Assembly: GCA_017416325.1 (NCBI GenBank)
Contig: JAFQCV010000006.1
Coordinates: 136,844 to 200,843, forward strand
Direction: 5' to 3'
DNA: 64,000 nucleotides
Source: Oscillospiraceae bacterium
GTDB lineage: Bacteria; Bacillota; Clostridia; Oscillospirales; Oscillospiraceae
The stretch's first letter is position 1, and every line of letters begins with the position of its first letter. Shown here in pieces: positions 26,762-39,631 of this stretch. The notes under the pieces were generated by a model. That model made no database searches, was not told the origin of the DNA, and saw nothing but the letters and a program-made list of their open reading frames with translations. The translations under genes and the position numbers were made by a program.

Positions 26762-27703
26762 TTAATCTTCATTTTCGTAGGAAAGCACTTCTTTTGCCAA
26801 GTAGATTGGTCGGTTTTTGCTTTGTTCAAAGATCTTACCAACATATTCACCGATAATACCGATACATAACAGCTGCATCGCACCAAGCAGCAGGATCAGG
26901 ACAATGATCGACGCATAGCCCGGAACGTCAATTCCAATAAAAAGCTTTTGCAACACTACGACCACTAAATATATAATTGCCGCGATTGCGGTGAGAAAGC
27001 CAAGGTATGCTGAAAAGCGCAGAGGGCGGGTAGAAAAGCCGATAATGCCTTCGATGGCATAGTTGAAGAGCTTCCGGAAATTCCACTTTGTAGTACCGGC
27101 AACACGATCACATGCTGTGTAGGGGATATAGTGTGTGCGATAACCAACCCAGGAGAAAATTCCTTTGGAAAAACGGTGATATTCCCCAAGGGCAAGAATA
27201 CTTTCGGCAACACTTTTTCGGAAGGTGCGAAAATCACTGGCATCCGGACGCAAGGCGACATCAGAAAGTCGGTTGATCAGGGAATAGAAGCACTTTTTAA
27301 AGAAGCGAAGAATCTTTCCTTCTCCGCGGCGGTCTTGGTAAGCAGCAACAACATCTGTTTCCGGTTCCGTTTCCAGGTAATCGACCATTTCCCGAACGAT
27401 TTCCGGCCGTTGCTGCAGATCCGCATCAATGAAGCTAATATAATCACCGCTGGCGTGAGCGATTCCGGCATAAAGACCGGCTTCTTTGCCAAAATTTCGG
27501 GAGAAAGAAACAACCTTTACCGGACATTTCTGTGCCCTAAAAACCTTCTTTAAATTATGAAGTGTGGCATCTTTGCTGCCATCATCCACATAAATGATTT
27601 CGTAATCATAACCGCATCCGTCAAAGGCTTGTATCACAGCTTCTTGAAACGGAACAACGTTATCTGCTTCGTTATAGCAGGGTACAACAAGGGATAGCTT
27701 CAT
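26762..27703 (-). CDS. GT2 glycosyltransferase, polyprenyl-phosphate sugar transferase type
   Basis: A 313-residue protein with an N-terminal GT-A domain (LSLVVPCYNEADNVVPFQE, IIYVDDGSKDAT, FIDADLQQRPE holding the metal-binding DAD-type motif) and two C-terminal membrane helices (about 225-248 and 262-285). This is the layout of DPM1/GtrB-like enzymes that load a sugar onto undecaprenyl phosphate at the inner face of the membrane. ATG at 27703 is used, with GGTGGTG upstream; an in-frame GTG lies four codons earlier. The sugar is unknown. No flippase or acceptor gene is adjacent. Confidence 0.9.
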   Translation of the reverse strand: MKLSLVVPCYNEADNVVPFQEAVIQAFDGCGYDYEIIYVDDGSKDATLHNLKKVFRAQKCPVKVVSFSRNFGKEAGLYAGIAHASGDYISFIDADLQQRPEIVREMVDYLETEPETDVVAAYQDRRGEGKILRFFKKCFYSLINRLSDVALRPDASDFRTFRKSVAESILALGEYHRFSKGIFSWVGYRTHYIPYTACDRVAGTTKWNFRKLFNYAIEGIIGFSTRPLRFSAYLGFLTAIAAIIYLVVVVLQKLFIGIDVPGYASIIVLILLLGAMQLLCIGIIGEYVGKIFEQSKNRPIYLAKEVLSYENED

Positions 27704-27804
27704 GGTTTTCACCACCGATTTGAATTTTATTTATGATAACATAGGGTATATTTTTTTGCAACAGGATTTTGACCGCTGAAAACGACGCAAATATTATATT
27801 TATG

Positions 27805-27833
27805 TTGACAAAATAACATTCTAAGGCTAAAAT
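27805..27833 (+). promoter_or_regulatory. SigmaA-type promoter of the valS leader
   Basis: TTGACA at 27805-27810 and TAAAAT at 27828-27833 with a 17-base spacer. Confidence 0.8.
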
Positions 27834-27839
27834 ATAGAA

Positions 27840-28067
27840 TGATAACGCACAGATGGGAAGTTTTTGTTGCCAAAATCCTTTCAGAGAGCGTGTGTATGGT
27901 GCGAACACGCAGGTAATGCAGCAGATTGTCGTCCCGGAGCGGATTGCCTGAACATCCCAGTAGGGCAATACGGTTTGCACCGTTATAGCATTTAGAGTGT
28001 CCGGAATTTCCGGAAAATCAGGTGGTACCGCGGAAATTTTCGCCCTGAGCATTGCTCAGGGCTTTTT
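27840..28067 (+). promoter_or_regulatory. T-box leader of valS (valine specifier)
   Basis: The T-box core AGGTGGTACCGCG is at 28020-28032, followed by an intrinsic terminator (28042-28050 with 28054-28062, then TTTTT). The specifier position before GTCCCGGAG holds GTC at 27928-27930, a valine codon, matching the valS gene that starts at 28091. Confidence 0.95.
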
Positions 28068-28090
28068 CTATGTAAAAAGGAGTATGAATT

Positions 28091-30736
28091 ATGATCAGAG
28101 AATTGCCGAAAGTGTATGAACCGCAGAAAGTCGAAAACCGTATTTATGAAATGTGGGAAAAGGGCGGTTATTTTCACGCAGAAAAGGATGTCAGCAAGAA
28201 ACCATTTACCATTGTAATGCCGCCTCCTAATGTTACCGGTCAGCTTCATATGGGTCACGCAATGGATGCAACACTGCAGGATACATTGATTCGTTTCAAG
28301 CGTATGCAGGGATACAATGCCCTTTGGGTGCCCGGAACGGATCATGCCGGCATTGCAACCCAAATCAAGGTGGAAGAAGAGCTGCGTACAAAGGAAGGTC
28401 TTTCCAGACATGATCTTGGCCGTGAGAAGTTCCTGGAGCGTGTATGGGACTGGAAGCATAAATACGGCAATCGGATCGTGGAACAGCAAAAGAAGCTTGG
28501 CGCTTCCTGTGATTGGGACAGAGCCAGATTTACCATGGACGAAGGCTGCTCCAAAGCTGTCCGTGAAGTGTTTGTTTCTCTGTATGAAAAGGGTCTGATC
28601 TATAAAGGCAGCCGGATCGTTAACTGGTGCCCCAACTGTGTTACGGCTCTTTCCGATGCCGAGGTCGAGTATGTTGACAAGCCCGGTAATCTGTGGCACT
28701 TGAAGTATCCCATTGTAGGGGAGGAGGGGCGCTATGTGGTCGTTGCGACCACCCGTCCTGAAACTATGCTGGGTGATACCGGTGTTGCGGTCAATCCCAA
28801 TGACCCCAGATATCAGGATATCATCGGCAAGAAGTGTTTGCTTCCTTTGGTGGATCGGGAGATTCCCATTGTTGCTGACGAATATGTAGATCTGGAGTTT
28901 GGTACCGGATGTGTTAAGATGACTCCGGCACATGACCCCAATGACTTTGAGGTTGGTCTGCGTCACAATCTGGAAACCATCCGCGTTTTAGACGACAATG
29001 GCAAAGTTAATGACTTGGGCGGCAAGTATTGTGGTATGGACCGTTATGATGCCCGTAAGGCAATCGTTGCCGATCTGGAGACTCTGGGGCTGCTGGAAAA
29101 AATTGAGGAGCATCAGCATAATGTCGGTACCTGCTACCGCTGCGGTAACGATGTAGAACCGATCATTTCCGCGCAATGGTTTGTGAAAATGAAACCCCTG
29201 GCAGAGGAGGCGATCCGTTCCGTCAGGGATGGTGAGACCAAGTTTGTACCGGAGCGTTTTACCAAGAACTATATGAACTGGATGGAGAATCTCCATGACT
29301 GGTGCATTTCCCGTCAGCTTTGGTGGGGGCATCAGATCCCGGTTTGGTATTGTGCTGACTGTGGACACATGACTTGTACCCGGGAAGATGCGACTGTCTG
29401 TGAAAAGTGCGGCAGCACCCATATTGAGCGGGACCCGGATGTATTGGATACTTGGTTCTCTTCTGCATTGTGGCCGTTTTCTACCCTTGGCTGGCCGGAG
29501 GCAACGGAAGACCTTGATTATTTCTATCCTACCGATGTTCTGGTCACAGGTTATGACATTATTACCTTCTGGGTTTCCAGAATGATCGTTTCCGGCTTGG
29601 AGCACATGAAAAAAGCGCCGTTCCACACAGTTCTCATTCATGGCCTGGTTCGTGATGATAAAGGCCGTAAGATGTCCAAGAGCTTGGGCAATGGCATCGA
29701 TCCTCTGGAAATGATCGAAAAGTATGGCTGTGATGCGCTCCGCATGAACATGGTAACGGGCAACTCACCCGGAAACGATATGCGTTTCTATGTGGAGCGT
29801 TGCGAGGCAATGCGCAACTTCGCCAACAAGCTTTGGAACGCCAGCCGCTATGTTATGATGAATCTGGATGAGGGCGCTGTAAACAAGCTGCCTGAAATCG
29901 GTTCTTTGGAAATTGCGGATAAATGGGTACTCAGCAAGCTCAACACCTTGATTTCTGAGGTTACTGAGAACATGGACAAGTATGAATTGGGCGTTGCCAT
30001 TCAGAAAATCTATGATTATATCTGGGATACCTACTGTGACTGGTATATTGAGTTGACTAAATCCAGACTCTATGCCGAGGATGCGAAGAGAAGGCAAACA
30101 GCCATTCAGGTGCTTGTCTATGTGCTGGATCAGGTGCTGCGGCTTCTGCATCCGTTCATGCCCTTCATCACAGAGGAGATCTGGCAATCCATCCCCCACG
30201 AGGGCGAAGCCCTGATCGTTGCGAAGTGGCCTGTTTACCAAGAGGAATTGGCATTCACCAGCGAAGAAAACCAGATGGAATCTGTCATGAATGCTATCCG
30301 TGCCATCCGGAATCGCCGCACGGAAATGAACGTTCCTCCCAGCAAAAAGGCTGCTCTGTATGTGTATGCATCCAATGCTCAGATTTTTAAGGAAGGCGAA
30401 GGCTTCCTCCAGAGACTGGCTTATGCAGATGCGGTTTCTCTGCTGTCCGCTGAACCGGAAAACCTGGAGGGAATGGTGACTATTACCACTCCGGATGCAA
30501 AGCTTTATATTCCTTTAGGTCAGCTTGTAGATGTTGAAAAAGAGATTGCTCGGATCGAAAAGGAATTGGAATCCAATCGGAAATTCCTTGCATCTTTGGA
30601 AGCAAAACTTAACAACGAAAAGTTTGTTTCCCGCGCGCCTGAGGCCGTTGTAAATGCGGAGCGGGAGAAAGCGCAAAAGACCCGCGATTTGATTACACAG
30701 TTGGAACAAAGTGAAAAAGCCATGAGAAAGCTGTAA
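28091..30736 (+). CDS. valS: Valyl-tRNA synthetase
   Basis: An 881-residue class I synthetase with editing domain. HIGH motif in [16 protein letters not shown]1 editing region ([17 protein letters not shown]), zinc-binding [10 protein letters not shown] and CADCGH...CEKCGS, KMSKS in [14 protein letters not shown], and a C-terminal coiled coil (about 810-881) that contacts tRNA. Full length. Starts 24 bases after the T-box terminator. Confidence 0.97.
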   Translation: MIRELPKVYEPQKVENRIYEMWEKGGYFHAEKDVSKKPFTIVMPPPNVTGQLHMGHAMDATLQDTLIRFKRMQGYNALWVPGTDHAGIATQIKVEEELRTKEGLSRHDLGREKFLERVWDWKHKYGNRIVEQQKKLGASCDWDRARFTMDEGCSKAVREVFVSLYEKGLIYKGSRIVNWCPNCVTALSDAEVEYVDKPGNLWHLKYPIVGEEGRYVVVATTRPETMLGDTGVAVNPNDPRYQDIIGKKCLLPLVDREIPIVADEYVDLEFGTGCVKMTPAHDPNDFEVGLRHNLETIRVLDDNGKVNDLGGKYCGMDRYDARKAIVADLETLGLLEKIEEHQHNVGTCYRCGNDVEPIISAQWFVKMKPLAEEAIRSVRDGETKFVPERFTKNYMNWMENLHDWCISRQLWWGHQIPVWYCADCGHMTCTREDATVCEKCGSTHIERDPDVLDTWFSSALWPFSTLGWPEATEDLDYFYPTDVLVTGYDIITFWVSRMIVSGLEHMKKAPFHTVLIHGLVRDDKGRKMSKSLGNGIDPLEMIEKYGCDALRMNMVTGNSPGNDMRFYVERCEAMRNFANKLWNASRYVMMNLDEGAVNKLPEIGSLEIADKWVLSKLNTLISEVTENMDKYELGVAIQKIYDYIWDTYCDWYIELTKSRLYAEDAKRRQTAIQVLVYVLDQVLRLLHPFMPFITEEIWQSIPHEGEALIVAKWPVYQEELAFTSEENQMESVMNAIRAIRNRRTEMNVPPSKKAALYVYASNAQIFKEGEGFLQRLAYADAVSLLSAEPENLEGMVTITTPDAKLYIPLGQLVDVEKEIARIEKELESNRKFLASLEAKLNNEKFVSRAPEAVVNAEREKAQKTRDLITQLEQSEKAMRKL

Positions 30737-30747
30737 GTTACGATCAG

Positions 30748-30786
30748 ATAACGTACCTGCACATTGTGTAGGTACGTTATTTTTTT
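30748..30786 (+). terminator. Rho-independent terminator after valS
   Basis: A long stem, 11 bp perfect plus four further pairs towards a three-base loop (30748-30762 with 30766-30780), followed by a T run to 30786. Confidence 0.92.
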
Positions 30787-30861
30787 ATGTTTCTCAATGC
30801 GACGAAATATGCCCACCTAATCTTTTATACTGTTTATGAAAACTACAAAGGAGGAAACAAA

Positions 30862-31179
30862 ATGCAATTTACCAGCTTTCTGGAAAACGGCAAATTGACA
30901 ATTGCGCTATCCGGTGAAATAGACCATCACTGCGCAAAGCAATACATACAGTCAATTGCCGCCAAAATTGAAGCATATACCCCGGATGTATGTGTTTTAG
31001 ACTTTCAAGAGGTTTCTTTTGTGGATTCTTCTGGCATCGCAGTCGTAATCAACGCCTTGCGAAATATGTCCCAAATCGAAGGAAAATTGATCCTAAGCGG
31101 AATTTGTGACCAACCGATGCGTGTGTTCCGTGCATCGGGAATTGATAAAATCGTGGAAATCAAGGAGGCGGTTTCATGA
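30862..31179 (+). CDS. spoIIAA: Anti-sigma F factor antagonist SpoIIAA
   Basis: A 105-residue STAS-domain protein that, when dephosphorylated by SpoIIE, releases sigmaF from SpoIIAB in the forespore. The phosphorylation site is in the motif FVDSSGIAVVINAL. ATG at 30862 follows AAAGGAGG; upstream in-frame codons lack a ribosome site. It overlaps spoIIAB by four bases (ATGA). Confidence 0.95.
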   Translation: MQFTSFLENGKLTIALSGEIDHHCAKQYIQSIAAKIEAYTPDVCVLDFQEVSFVDSSGIAVVINALRNMSQIEGKLILSGICDQPMRVFRASGIDKIVEIKEAVS

Positions 31180-31607
31180 AATTTGATAACTATATGGTTT
31201 TGCAGTTTCCCAGCAAATCCTGTAACGAAGCTTTTGCCCGGTCGGCGGTTGCCTGTTTCGCCGCGCAGCTGGACCCTACCATGGAGGAGCTGGGAGACAT
31301 CCGTACTGCCGTTTCGGAAGCGGTTACCAACGCAATCGTTCACGCCTATCCCGATGAGCTTGGGACAGTGACTGTCCGGTGCAGGATTCTGAAAGATAAT
31401 GTTTTGGACATTGTCGTAAAGGACAAAGGCGTTGGTATTCCGGATGTGGAACAGGCCATGCGCCCGATGTTTACCACGGGAGGATCGGATCGAAGCGGAA
31501 TGGGGTTTACCATTATGGAAAGTTTTATGACGACGTTTGAACTGTCATCCGAACCCGGTAAGGGAACAACGGTGCATATGCGCAGAAAGCTATCAAGACG
31601 GCAATGA
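31176..31607 (+). CDS. spoIIAB: Anti-sigma F factor / serine kinase SpoIIAB
   Basis: A 143-residue GHKL-type kinase that binds sigmaF and phosphorylates SpoIIAA. Visible: N-box EAVTNAIVHAYP, G1-type VKDKGVGIPD and G2-type GGSDRSGMGFTIMESFM. It overlaps both neighbours by four bases, so the three proteins of the switch are made in fixed ratio. Confidence 0.95.
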   Translation: MKFDNYMVLQFPSKSCNEAFARSAVACFAAQLDPTMEELGDIRTAVSEAVTNAIVHAYPDELGTVTVRCRILKDNVLDIVVKDKGVGIPDVEQAMRPMFTTGGSDRSGMGFTIMESFMTTFELSSEPGKGTTVHMRRKLSRRQ

Positions 31608-32308
31608 GCAATCAGGAGGAATTGATTCAGCTATCCCAAGCGGGAGATAAGGAGGCATCAGAGCGCCTTGTCACAGAAAACGCTGGACTGATTTGGTCTG
31701 TGGCACGGAGATATTTAGGGCGGGGAACCGAGGCGGATGACTTATATCAGTTGGGATGCCTGGGGTTTTTAAAGGCAGTGGATGGGTTTGATCTCAATTT
31801 TGGTACACAATTTTCTACCTATGCAGTACCAAAGATCGCCGGTGAAATACGGCGGTTTCTGCGCGATGATGGAACGATCAAGGTTTCGCGAACGGTAAAA
31901 GAACATGCCGTTACAATACGTACAGCACGAAACCAATTGATCGTGAGCCTTGGACGAGAACCAACCGTGGGTGAAATTAGTGAAAAAACCGGCTTCTCGC
32001 CGGAAGAGATCGCCATTGCCGAAACTGCTACTGCTGCAACAGAGTCTATCCAAAAAGAAACCGGAGAGGATGGATTCTCCCTTGAGAATATCCTTACGGA
32101 TACCGAATCAGAGGAGAAACTTGTCGAAAAGATCTCGCTGCGCCAGGCAATAGAAAAGCTTCCCCAGCGGGATGCAACCGTAATTAAACTTCGCTATTTT
32201 CATGGATTGACCCAAGACCGTGTTGCAAAAGTTCTCAGTGTCAGTCAAGTGCAAGTGTCACGAATTGAGAAAAAAGCTTTGTCTGCATTACGGGAACTTA
32301 TGATTTAA
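31604..32308 (+). CDS. sigF: RNA polymerase sporulation sigma factor SigF
   Basis: A 234-residue sigma factor, the first forespore-specific sigma. Region 2 shows LVTENAGLIWSVARRYLGRG and DLYQLGCLGFLKAVDGFD; region 3 GREPTVGEISEKTGF; region 4 LPQRDATVIKLRYFHGLTQ with the recognition helix SVSQVQVSRIEKKAL. Last gene of the spoIIA operon. No clear terminator follows; the pcrA promoter lies about 30 bases downstream. Confidence 0.96.
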   Translation: MSNQEELIQLSQAGDKEASERLVTENAGLIWSVARRYLGRGTEADDLYQLGCLGFLKAVDGFDLNFGTQFSTYAVPKIAGEIRRFLRDDGTIKVSRTVKEHAVTIRTARNQLIVSLGREPTVGEISEKTGFSPEEIAIAETATAATESIQKETGEDGFSLENILTDTESEEKLVEKISLRQAIEKLPQRDATVIKLRYFHGLTQDRVAKVLSVSQVQVSRIEKKALSALRELMI

Positions 32309-32339
32309 AAAACATTTGTCAGATTACTGCCGATTTCTA

Positions 32340-32368
32340 TTTACCTTTTGATAGAAATGCGATATAAT
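32340..32368 (+). promoter_or_regulatory. SigmaA-type promoter of pcrA
   Basis: TTTACC at 32340-32345 and TATAAT at 32363-32368 with a 17-base spacer. Confidence 0.6.
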
Positions 32369-32397
32369 ATAATAAATTTATAAAGATAGGTGCAGTT

Positions 32398-34812
32398 ATG
32401 ACAGAGGATTTGAGAGTTCGTTTTTTTAAAGCGCGTCAATCATATATTGCCGGTCAGTTTTCCCACTTGAATAATATGCAAAAGCAGGCTGTTCTTTCCA
32501 CGGACGGCCCGCTTTTGCTGCTTGCAGGAGCAGGAAGCGGAAAGACAACGGTTCTGATCAACAGGATTGAGAATCTGATCCGTTTTGGCAATGGAAGTGA
32601 CAGTGAATTCATCCCAGACACCATTACGGAAGAAGATGTTCTTTTTTTGGAGTCTCTTGCTGACGAACCTTCTCCCTATGACCGCCAGCGAGCAGACTGG
32701 CTCTGCGCACAGGAAGCGGCTGCGCCCTGGAGTATCCTTGCCATTACATTTACCAATAAAGCTGCAAACGAGCTGAAGGAGCGCTTGGTGGAAAAGCTAG
32801 GCGACCAGGCCCGGGATGTATGGGCAATGACTTTCCACAGCGCATGCTGCCGGATTTTACGGCGGGACATCGAGCGACTTGGTTTTAGCCGCAGTTTTAC
32901 AATTTACGATACGTCAGATTCTGAGCGTGTTATGAAGGACATTATCAAGGATATGGGCCTGGATGATAAAACCTTCCCCGCAAAATATGTACTCAGCATT
33001 ATCAGCCGTGAAAAGGATAAAATGGTTTCTCCGGATGATCTGTTGGAAAGGGCTGACAATTTAGGAGATATGCGTATGCTCCCTGTTGCCAGAGCGTACA
33101 AAAAATATCAGCATAGATTACATGAGAACAATGCCTTGGATTTTGATGACATTATCCTATATACAGTCAAGCTGCTTCAGGAATATGAGGATGTCCGTAC
33201 TTATTATCAGCGAAAATTCCGTTATGTGCTTGTAGACGAATATCAGGATACGAACAATCTTCAGTATCTTTTGACATCTTTACTTGCCGGCGGTTATGAG
33301 AATATCTGCGTTGTGGGTGATGATGACCAGAGCATTTATCGGTTCAGAGGCGCAACCATTGAAAATATTCTGAACTTTGAAAAACAATACAAAGGTTGCC
33401 GTACCATTCGGTTGGAACAGAATTATCGTTCCACACAGGCAATTCTCAATGCCGCAAACGCTGTGATCGCCCATAACATTGGCAGAAAGGGAAAGCGTCT
33501 GTGGACTGCAAATGATGCCGGTCAGCCGATTACTGTATACGAGGCTGCTGATGAGGCGGCTGAGGCAGCCTATGTAGCCAATGAAATAATCAAGCAGTCT
33601 AAAGGCAGAGAATTCCAAAACTTTGCTATTCTTTACCGCACTAACGCCCAATCCAATGCGCTGGAATATGCCATGAAGCGAAATGGTATCCCATACCGAA
33701 TTATCGGTGGCACCCGATTCTTCGACCGGGCTGAAATCAAGGACATGTTAGCCTATTTATGTGTGATCGATAACCGAGCTGACGACCTCCGCCTAAAACG
33801 CATCATCAATAATCCGCCCCGTGGGCTGGGGGCCAAGTCTTTGGAAACCGCCGAGCGGTTGGCGCAAGCTGAGGGCGTATCTCTTTATCGAGTGGTATCG
33901 GATCCGAATTCTTATGCACCTCTGGAAAAGCCGGCAGGAAAATTTTTGCAGTTTTCCGCAATGATTGAGGAATTGGCGCAGCTTTTAGAGGATGGCATGA
34001 GTTTACCGGACTTTTATGATGAGCTAATCATCCGAACAGGCTATCAGGATATGCTGCTGGCCAAGGATACCGAAGAGAACCGGGGCAGATTAGAGAATAT
34101 CCGGGAATTAAAATCCAGTATTCGTTCTTATGAAACAAACGCCACCGAGAACGGTGATATTCCCAGCCTTTCCGGATTTTTGGCTGAAATTGCCCTTTAT
34201 ACGGACATCGAACAGTATAACGAGGGAGACGATGCGATTGTCATGATGACAATGCACGCTTCTAAGGGATTGGAATTTCCTCATGTTTTTCTGGTTGGTT
34301 TTGAAGAGGGGCTATTTCCCGGCATGCGTTCCATCGGGGATCGGGAAGAGATGGAGGAAGAACGGCGGCTATGTTACGTAGCGATCACCCGGGCAAAGAA
34401 AACCTTAACCGTTTGCCATGCCCGTCAGCGCATGATTTTCGGCCGCACATCCGCAGCTCTGCCATCAAGATTCTTAAAAGAATTGCCGGAATCTGAGATC
34501 GTCAAGAAGGGGAGTGCTGTCCCGGTTCGGACGCAATATTCTGATTTTGCGTCTGCCTATTCCATGCAACGAGCGACGACTAACCAGTCAGTTTTGCGCA
34601 GTGAGTTCAATAAAACTGTCGGTTCAGATACGCGTGCAAAGATCATCGAACTTGCCAAAGGGGATATGGTGCAGCATACTGCCTTTGGCAGAGGTATGGT
34701 CTTGTCCGTTATGAAAATGGGCGGCGACGCCCTCTTGGAAATTGCCTTTGATAAGCTGGGCACAAAGAAGCTGATGGCAAAAACGGCATCCGCACATATG
34801 AAAAAGCTGTGA
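32398..34812 (+). CDS. pcrA: ATP-dependent DNA helicase PcrA (UvrD/Rep family)
   Basis: An 804-residue superfamily 1A 3'-5' helicase for repair, replication of rolling-circle elements and removal of RecA. Motifs: Q-motif region LNNMQKQAV, Walker A AGAGSGKTT, Ia AITFTNKAANELKER, II VDEYQDTN, III VVGDDDQSIYRFRGA, IV LEQNYRST, V MTMHASKGLEFPHVFLVG, VI YVAITRAKKTL, and a C-terminal PcrA tail ending in a Tudor-like RNA-polymerase-binding segment (KGDMVQHTAFGRGMVLSV). An extended stretch after the Walker A (about residues 65-100) is longer than usual. Confidence 0.95.
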   Translation: MTEDLRVRFFKARQSYIAGQFSHLNNMQKQAVLSTDGPLLLLAGAGSGKTTVLINRIENLIRFGNGSDSEFIPDTITEEDVLFLESLADEPSPYDRQRADWLCAQEAAAPWSILAITFTNKAANELKERLVEKLGDQARDVWAMTFHSACCRILRRDIERLGFSRSFTIYDTSDSERVMKDIIKDMGLDDKTFPAKYVLSIISREKDKMVSPDDLLERADNLGDMRMLPVARAYKKYQHRLHENNALDFDDIILYTVKLLQEYEDVRTYYQRKFRYVLVDEYQDTNNLQYLLTSLLAGGYENICVVGDDDQSIYRFRGATIENILNFEKQYKGCRTIRLEQNYRSTQAILNAANAVIAHNIGRKGKRLWTANDAGQPITVYEAADEAAEAAYVANEIIKQSKGREFQNFAILYRTNAQSNALEYAMKRNGIPYRIIGGTRFFDRAEIKDMLAYLCVIDNRADDLRLKRIINNPPRGLGAKSLETAERLAQAEGVSLYRVVSDPNSYAPLEKPAGKFLQFSAMIEELAQLLEDGMSLPDFYDELIIRTGYQDMLLAKDTEENRGRLENIRELKSSIRSYETNATENGDIPSLSGFLAEIALYTDIEQYNEGDDAIVMMTMHASKGLEFPHVFLVGFEEGLFPGMRSIGDREEMEEERRLCYVAITRAKKTLTVCHARQRMIFGRTSAALPSRFLKELPESEIVKKGSAVPVRTQYSDFASAYSMQRATTNQSVLRSEFNKTVGSDTRAKIIELAKGDMVQHTAFGRGMVLSVMKMGGDALLEIAFDKLGTKKLMAKTASAHMKKL

Positions 34813-34855
34813 TACTTATTCCCCGTGTCCGCATAGAATCCACCGGGGTGATTTT

Positions 34856-37453
<2,598 letters not shown>

Positions 37454-37454
<1 letters not shown>

Positions 37455-37496
37455 TTGAATAAAAGAGGTCGGTTAAACCGACCTCTTTTATTCAAT
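37454..37496. terminator. Bidirectional terminator between ligA and the AraC gene
   Basis: A 20-bp perfect stem (37454-37473 with 37477-37496) with a three-base loop, A-rich then T-rich on both strands. It contains the stop codon of the convergent AraC-family gene. Confidence 0.95.
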
Positions 37497-38306
37497 ACGA
37501 TGTTTTCTGCGATATTCAGAAGGGGAGATGCCCTTGTAACGGCGGAACACATCTCCAAAATAATTGCTGCAGGAGAAACCGCAGCTTTCAGAAATTTTAC
37601 TAACCGAAAGTTTTGTTTCCAACAGAAGCTTTTCAGCTGCAAGAATCCTCGTTTGCAAAAGATATTCCTGAAATCCAAAACCTGTAATCATCTTGAAGCG
37701 TTTTGAGAAATACGTCTTCTCCAAGTAGGCCATATTGGCAACCATCGTCAATGTGATATCTTCGCTATAGTGTTCGGTGATGTATTTGGCAATCATCTGA
37801 ACCTTATCTGCGCTTTCTCCAATCAAATGCTCCTTTTTGCTGCCATGTCGAAGCGTATTCAGCATAATCCCGTGAAATAAGTGAGTCACAACAGCATCCG
37901 TGACTGCGGTGGGGGATTCTAACTCATTGCGGATCTCTTCCATATCTTTCTGTATCTGCTTGGAGATAAAGCCAGGAAGCTTGATACAGCCAGCAGCAAT
38001 CATTTCGTTAAGTGCCTCTGTACCGATCAGATTCGCTAACTTGCGTGCTTGACGATCAGAAAAGTACAGAACATATCGGTCATAGCCGGTTTGCGCGGCA
38101 GATGTAGCTCGATGTAGATGCATTTTGGGGATAATCAGCAGATTGCCCGGCTCAACATCAAAAACCGTGTGCTTCATTAAGTATCTGCGCCGTCCTGCAA
38201 CCAGAAAATATAATTCATAAAACGGATGCTCATGCATCCCAACTTTGTTCCCACCTGTAGATGTATCGCGTTCCACACGAATTCCGTACTGATTAATTGG
38301 GTCCAT
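37488..38306 (-). CDS. AraC family transcriptional regulator
   Basis: A 272-residue regulator with an N-terminal cupin sensor domain (GNKVGMHEHPFYELYFLVAG, DVEPGNLLIIPKMHLHRA) and a C-terminal double helix-turn-helix (DITLTMVANMAYLEKTYFSK and the signature GFSCSNYFGDVFRRYKGISP). It is transcribed divergently from nagA, 155 bases away, so it most likely controls nagA-nagB and the glycosidase in response to a sugar or sugar phosphate. No paired direct repeats are obvious in the gap, which has a TATAAT at 38430-38435 for the nag operon. Confidence 0.9.
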   Translation of the reverse strand: MDPINQYGIRVERDTSTGGNKVGMHEHPFYELYFLVAGRRRYLMKHTVFDVEPGNLLIIPKMHLHRATSAAQTGYDRYVLYFSDRQARKLANLIGTEALNEMIAAGCIKLPGFISKQIQKDMEEIRNELESPTAVTDAVVTHLFHGIMLNTLRHGSKKEHLIGESADKVQMIAKYITEHYSEDITLTMVANMAYLEKTYFSKRFKMITGFGFQEYLLQTRILAAEKLLLETKLSVSKISESCGFSCSNYFGDVFRRYKGISPSEYRRKHRIE

Positions 38307-38461
38307 ATCTACACCACCTTTTAAAATACTTTACCATATCCGAATTCCTAACGCAACACCACCACAATATTTCTGTATAATTTTTAAGGAATCAACCAAT
38401 ACATTTGTAGAATCTTGAAATATTAACACTATAATGATAAGTGTATGAAAGGAGTGGTCTC

Positions 38462-39631
38462 ATGCGTAAGGCAATTATAAACGCAAACATCGTAATGCCG
38501 GACGGTTTGCTTCCCAATGGCGTTTGTTGTTTTGACAATGGCATGATTGATTATATCGGCAACGCGATGAACGGCAATCTTGATGAAATCATAGATGCCA
38601 ATGGTGCATACTTGCTGCCTGGCTTTATTGACATTCATTGTCACGGCGCATTGGGTCTCGATTTTACAACGGCAACCAATGAAGAAATGCAAAATATCGC
38701 TACATTCCATTTGAGCCATGGAACAACGACCTTGGTAGCAACAACTATGACTGCAGCATGGCCTGATTTATATCAGGCGTTGGATAATATGGCTGCGCTT
38801 TTTCAGTCCGGAAGCCAATTAACCATCCACGGAGTGCATATGGAAGGACCGTGGTTTAATCCTGCGCAATGCGGCGCACAGGACACCTCAGCCATGGATA
38901 CCCCTGATCCGGAAAAGCTTCGTATCCTACACGAGAAATTCCCCTTTATTGAACGGGTTAGTGCTGCACCGGAACTTCCTAACGGATATTCATTTGGTGA
39001 CATGGGAAAATCCCTGGGTATTGTTGTTTCCGCCGGACATACAGATGCGGAATTTGACCACATTGTCACCGCCGCAGATCATGGCTACACACTGATGACC
39101 CATCTCTATTCCGGAATGAAGCTGACAGAACGGAAGAACATGTACCGGGTCGCCGGCGCGGTTGAAGGTGGATTGTATGATGACCGTCTCTATGTAGAGC
39201 TCATTGCAGACGGTAAACATCTTCCGGTCAGTCTTTTGAAAATGGTACATAAATTCAAAGGTACGGACAAGGTTTGTTTGATTACCGATGCGACTCGCGG
39301 AGCCGGTCTTCCGGAAGGCACCAAATTCTACAGCTTGAAAGACCCGACGCAGATGGAGTACTATATTGAAGACGGAGTATCTAAGCTGCCGGATGGAACC
39401 GGTTTTGCCGGCAGTATAGCAACAACCGACCGCCTTCTGCGTGTTATGCACCGAGACGCAGGAATCGATCTTGTCTCAGTAAGCCGCATGATGTCCGGTG
39501 TCCCCGCGAAAATCATGGGATATACAGACCGCGGCAGCATTGAAATTGGTAAACGTGCAGATTTTGTACTCATGAATCAAGATCTGGATGTCATTACAGT
39601 TATTTTTGGAGGTAAAAAATATGAAAGTTAA
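38462..39631 (+). CDS. nagA: N-acetylglucosamine-6-phosphate deacetylase
   Basis: A 389-residue metal-dependent amidohydrolase that removes acetate from GlcNAc-6-phosphate in the cytoplasm. Visible: GFIDIHCHGALGLDF metal site, VHMEGPWFNPAQCGAQD, SAGHTDAEFD, MTHLYSGM and VCLITDATRGAG with the catalytic Asp. The ATG at 38462 follows AAAGGAG. The nagB-like gene begins 11 bases before the end of nagA, overlapping it. Confidence 0.95.
   Translation: MRKAIINANIVMPDGLLPNGVCCFDNGMIDYIGNAMNGNLDEIIDANGAYLLPGFIDIHCHGALGLDFTTATNEEMQNIATFHLSHGTTTLVATTMTAAWPDLYQALDNMAALFQSGSQLTIHGVHMEGPWFNPAQCGAQDTSAMDTPDPEKLRILHEKFPFIERVSAAPELPNGYSFGDMGKSLGIVVSAGHTDAEFDHIVTAADHGYTLMTHLYSGMKLTERKNMYRVAGAVEGGLYDDRLYVELIADGKHLPVSLLKMVHKFKGTDKVCLITDATRGAGLPEGTKFYSLKDPTQMEYYIEDGVSKLPDGTGFAGSIATTDRLLRVMHRDAGIDLVSVSRMMSGVPAKIMGYTDRGSIEIGKRADFVLMNQDLDVITVIFGGKKYES

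Noticed and set aside
27992..28966. 324-codon minus-strand frame across the valS leader and gene
   Set aside because: Antisense to T-box and valS; no ribosome site or domain.
30787..30861. SigmaH-like promoter upstream of spoIIAA
   Set aside because: A weak resemblance exists (GACGAAATA and TAATCT about 11 bases apart), but the match is too poor to annotate.
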